From: Agromyces flavus | Lineage (GTDB): Bacteria; Actinomycetota; Actinomycetes; Actinomycetales; Microbacteriaceae | Direction: 5' to 3' | Assembly: GCF_900104685.1 (NCBI RefSeq) | Contig: NZ_LT629755.1 | Location: 496,001 to 560,000 of the forward strand | Length of the DNA: 64,000 bases | Shown here: positions 62,060-64,000 of the stretch, piece after piece | How the letters are laid out: every line of letters starts with the position of its first letter | Position numbering within the stretch: position 1 is the first letter of the stretch | Made by a program: the position numbers and the translations under genes | Notes under the pieces: generated by a model | Told to the model about the DNA's origin: nothing | Database searches by the model: none | Seen by the model: only the letters and a program-made list of their open reading frames with translations

Positions 62060-63654
62060 CAGGCGGCCTCTCGTTCGGGTGCAGCGGCGGATGTCGCGTC
62101 GCGCCGCGTGTGCGCCCCGATGCTCTCGGTGCGGGCGAGCGCGGCCGCCACGGTCAGCCGCGCGAGGTCGAGGAGGTTGCGGTCCTCGGCCGTGCGACGA
62201 TCGACGGGTTCGGGAGCGCGCCATCCGTCCAGGCGGGCGGATGCCGCGGCCAGCCCGCTGGCGTCGCGCTCGAGTCCGACGTGGTCCCACATCAGCCGCT
62301 GCAGCTCGGCGCGGTCGACGACCCCAGTCTCTCGGCCGTCCACTTCGGCGGAGATCCGATCCGCCACTCCGTGAATCGAGGCGTCGTGATCGGCGCGCCG
62401 GATCGTCCCTCCGCCGGCCTGAACGGGTGCAGCAACAGGTGCAGGTGCCGGGGCGGAGGCTGGGGCGGATATCGCGGCGACGAGGTCGCGCGCGGCGCGC
62501 TCGCCGAAGATGGCACCCTCGAGCAGCGAGTTCGAGGCGAGGCGGTTGGCGCCGTGCACGCCCGTGCGGGCGACCTCGCCGACGGCCCACAGGCCCGGCA
62601 GGCTCGTGCGACCCGTGAGATCGGTGACCACGCCGCCCATCGCGTAGTGCGCGGCGGGAACGACCGGAACCGGTTCGCGCGACCAGTCGAAGCCCGCGCC
62701 GCGGCACGCGGCATCGATGCCGGGGAACCGGGTGGCCAGGCGCTCGGCGCCGAGGTGCGTCGCATCGAGCACGACGGGTGCACCGTCCTGCTGGGCCATC
62801 CGCCGCCAGACGGCGCGCGCGACGACGTCGCGCGGAGCGAGTTCGGCGCGAGGGTCGACCTCGAGAAGGAACCGCCGTCCGTCGGCGTCGCGCAGCACGG
62901 CGCCCTCGCCGCGCACGGCCTCGGAGATGAGCGGCGTGCCCGGCACCGCCAGCGCGGTCGGATGGAACTGCACGAACTCGAGGTCGGCGACGGCGGCACC
63001 CGCGCGGGCCGCGACCGCGACGCCGTCGCCGGTCGCGACATCCGGATTCGTCGTATGCCGGTAGAGGCACCCGGTCCCGCCCGTGGCGAGGACGACCGCG
63101 TCGGCGCGGAACTCGCGCGCTCCATCCGCCTCGCCGTCGGCGTCGGCCTCGGCGATCGCGCGGATGCCGACCACGCGGCCCTGCTCGACCACGAGGTCGA
63201 CGAGGGTCGTGTGCTCGAGAACGCGCAGGCCGCGCCGGCGCACGGTCGCGATGAGCGCGGACCGGATCGCCGCGCCCGTGCGGTCGCCCCCGGCGTGGAG
63301 GATGCGCGCACGCGAATGCGCCGCCTCGAGTCCGCGCGCGAGGCCCGACTCGTCTCGGTCGAACGCGACGCCGAAGCGGATGAGGTCGCGGATCCGCGCC
63401 GGTCCGTCGTCGGTCAGCATCCGCACCGCCTCGGGATCGCCCAGGCCGGCACCCGCCGCGAGCGTGTCGGCGGCGTGCCGGGATGGCGCGTCGCCCGCGA
63501 AGATCGCGGCCGCGATGCCGCCCTGCGCCCACCCCGTGGCGCCGTCGCCGAGCGCGGACTTCGTCACGATCGTGACGTCGGCGCCGTGCTCGGCCGCGCG
63601 GATCGCCGCCCACAGCCCGGCGATGCCGGAGCCGACGACGAGCACGCGGGTCAT
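62059..63654 (-). CDS. nadB: L-aspartate oxidase
   Basis: The 531-residue flavoprotein has the FAD motif VVGSGIAGLWAAI at the N-terminus, GGIAAAI, HAGGDRTGAAIRSAL and the active-site regions FVQFHPTAL, SEAVRGEGAVL and MGGVVTDLTGRTSLPGLWAVGEVARTGVHGANRLASNSLLE. It oxidises aspartate to iminoaspartate for NadA. A linker of Ala/Pro repeats (PASAPAPAPVAAPV) lies between the catalytic part and the helical C-terminal domain. One base separates it from the nadA stop. Confidence 0.95.
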   Translation of the reverse strand: MTRVLVVGSGIAGLWAAIRAAEHGADVTIVTKSALGDGATGWAQGGIAAAIFAGDAPSRHAADTLAAGAGLGDPEAVRMLTDDGPARIRDLIRFGVAFDRDESGLARGLEAAHSRARILHAGGDRTGAAIRSALIATVRRRGLRVLEHTTLVDLVVEQGRVVGIRAIAEADADGEADGAREFRADAVVLATGGTGCLYRHTTNPDVATGDGVAVAARAGAAVADLEFVQFHPTALAVPGTPLISEAVRGEGAVLRDADGRRFLLEVDPRAELAPRDVVARAVWRRMAQQDGAPVVLDATHLGAERLATRFPGIDAACRGAGFDWSREPVPVVPAAHYAMGGVVTDLTGRTSLPGLWAVGEVARTGVHGANRLASNSLLEGAIFGERAARDLVAAISAPASAPAPAPVAAPVQAGGGTIRRADHDASIHGVADRISAEVDGRETGVVDRAELQRLMWDHVGLERDASGLAAASARLDGWRAPEPVDRRTAEDRNLLDLARLTVAAALARTESIGAHTRRDATSAAAPEREAA

Positions 63655-63655
63655 G

Positions 63656-64000
63656 TCAGGCTCCGACGGCGGAGGCCGCGACATCTGCGGCGGCCGCCGC
63701 CGCATCGCCCGCCGCGGCGATCGTCGATCCCGCGGGCACCGGCACCGAGGCCGGCGGCTTCGCCGCGAGCATGCGCTCGAGCGCGACGCGCGCGGGCTCG
63801 GCCACGTCCTCGGCGACCTCGATGCGATTGACCACGCGGCCGGCGACGAGCTCCTCGAGCACCCACGCGAGGTAGCCCGGGTGGATGCGGTACATCGTCG
63901 AGCACGGGCACACGACGGGGTCGAGGCAGAAGATCTCGTGCTCGGGATGCTCGGCGGCGAGCCGCTGCACGAGGTTGATCTCGGTGCCGATCGCGAAGGT
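63656..64000 (-). CDS. nadA: Quinolinate synthase (C-terminal part; runs off the window)
   Basis: The frame is open to the right edge; the last 114 residues are visible. AIGTEINLVQRLA, EHEIFCLDPVVCPCSTMYRIHP and YLAWVLEELVAGRVVNRIEV are NadA signatures; one of the Cys residues ligates the 4Fe-4S cluster. It condenses iminoaspartate with dihydroxyacetone phosphate to quinolinate. The last 45 residues are an Ala-rich tail. It is the first gene seen of the operon nadA-nadB-nadC-cysteine desulfurase. Confidence 0.93.
   Translation of the reverse strand, partial: TFAIGTEINLVQRLAAEHPEHEIFCLDPVVCPCSTMYRIHPGYLAWVLEELVAGRVVNRIEVAEDVAEPARVALERMLAAKPPASVPVPAGSTIAAAGDAAAAAADVAASAVGA

Noticed and set aside
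61178..63613. Long minus-strand frame (about 811 codons) over nadB and nadC
   Set aside because: Its first part is an Arg-rich shadow of nadB in another frame; only the nadC part from 62059 is real.

Overview
The window is high-GC, gene-dense chromosomal DNA from an actinobacterium, most probably a member of the Microbacteriaceae. This rests on the GC-rich codon use, the many GTG starts, the large share of genes that begin about 6-8 bases after a TANNNT box (leaderless mRNAs), the order DUF501 / subtilisin-like protease / NADH dehydrogenase / tRNA, and lineage-type small proteins (DUF4307, DUF4245, DUF6264, DUF7882-like). I see no insertion sequence, integrase, prophage gene or CRISPR array. 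It reads as core chromosome with a few accessory clusters.

Layout. 1-3.4 kb: DUF501 protein (5' end outside the window), a membrane-anchored S8 protease, type II NADH dehydrogenase, and an odd tRNA with anticodon UAA. 3.4-7.5 kb: CcdA plus thioredoxin lipoprotein, a two-component system, and a small secreted protein with a calcium-loop-like motif. 7.6-9.8 kb: TetR regulator with an ABC exporter. 9.8-15.4 kb: Ppx/GppA phosphatase, then an overlapping operon TetR / MFS / PLP deaminase-aldolase / aldonolactone oxidase behind a perfect palindrome. 15.3-18.5 kb: ABC-2 exporter, LemA, HtpX-type protease. 18.5-28.1 kb: YcaQ-like protein, AI-2E family transporter, threonine dehydratase, GreA, DUF4307, PAQR protein, isoprenyl transferase, PLP enzyme, PhoH. 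28.2-36.5 kb: fumarase, carbonic anhydrase, DUF4245, exonuclease VII (XseA/XseB), IspH, fructose-bisphosphate aldolase. 36.6-38.7 kb: two class II fructose-bisphosphatases. 38.7-48.7 kb: a frameshifted SRPBCC gene, MFS, VOC protein, RmuC, SDR, exonuclease, methyltransferase, a CHAT-domain protein, hydrolase, YchF. 48.9-58.2 kb: ECF-type sigma factor with a membrane protein, dodecin, acyltransferase, hypothetical proteins, an Fpg/Nei glycosylase, phosphoribosyltransferase, VWA protein. 58.3-64 kb: DHA2 efflux pump and the NAD operon nadA-nadB-nadC-cysteine desulfurase (nadA runs off the right edge).

How the genes work together. Central metabolism is represented by fba with two glpX genes, fumC, ilvA, ndh and the NAD operon. 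Envelope functions are represented by uppS, ispH, the transporters, the thioredoxin lipoprotein and the proteases. Every gap between genes is shorter than 300 bases.

Most worth a second look: the class I-shaped tRNA with a UAA anticodon together with an apparent absence of in-frame TTA codons; the palindrome-controlled TetR operon at 10.8-15.4 kb; the CHAT protein whose usual catalytic cysteine position is threonine; the single-base frameshift in the SRPBCC gene; and the structured leader before the DUF7882-like gene. All calls come from reading the sequence by eye; no database search or folding program was run.
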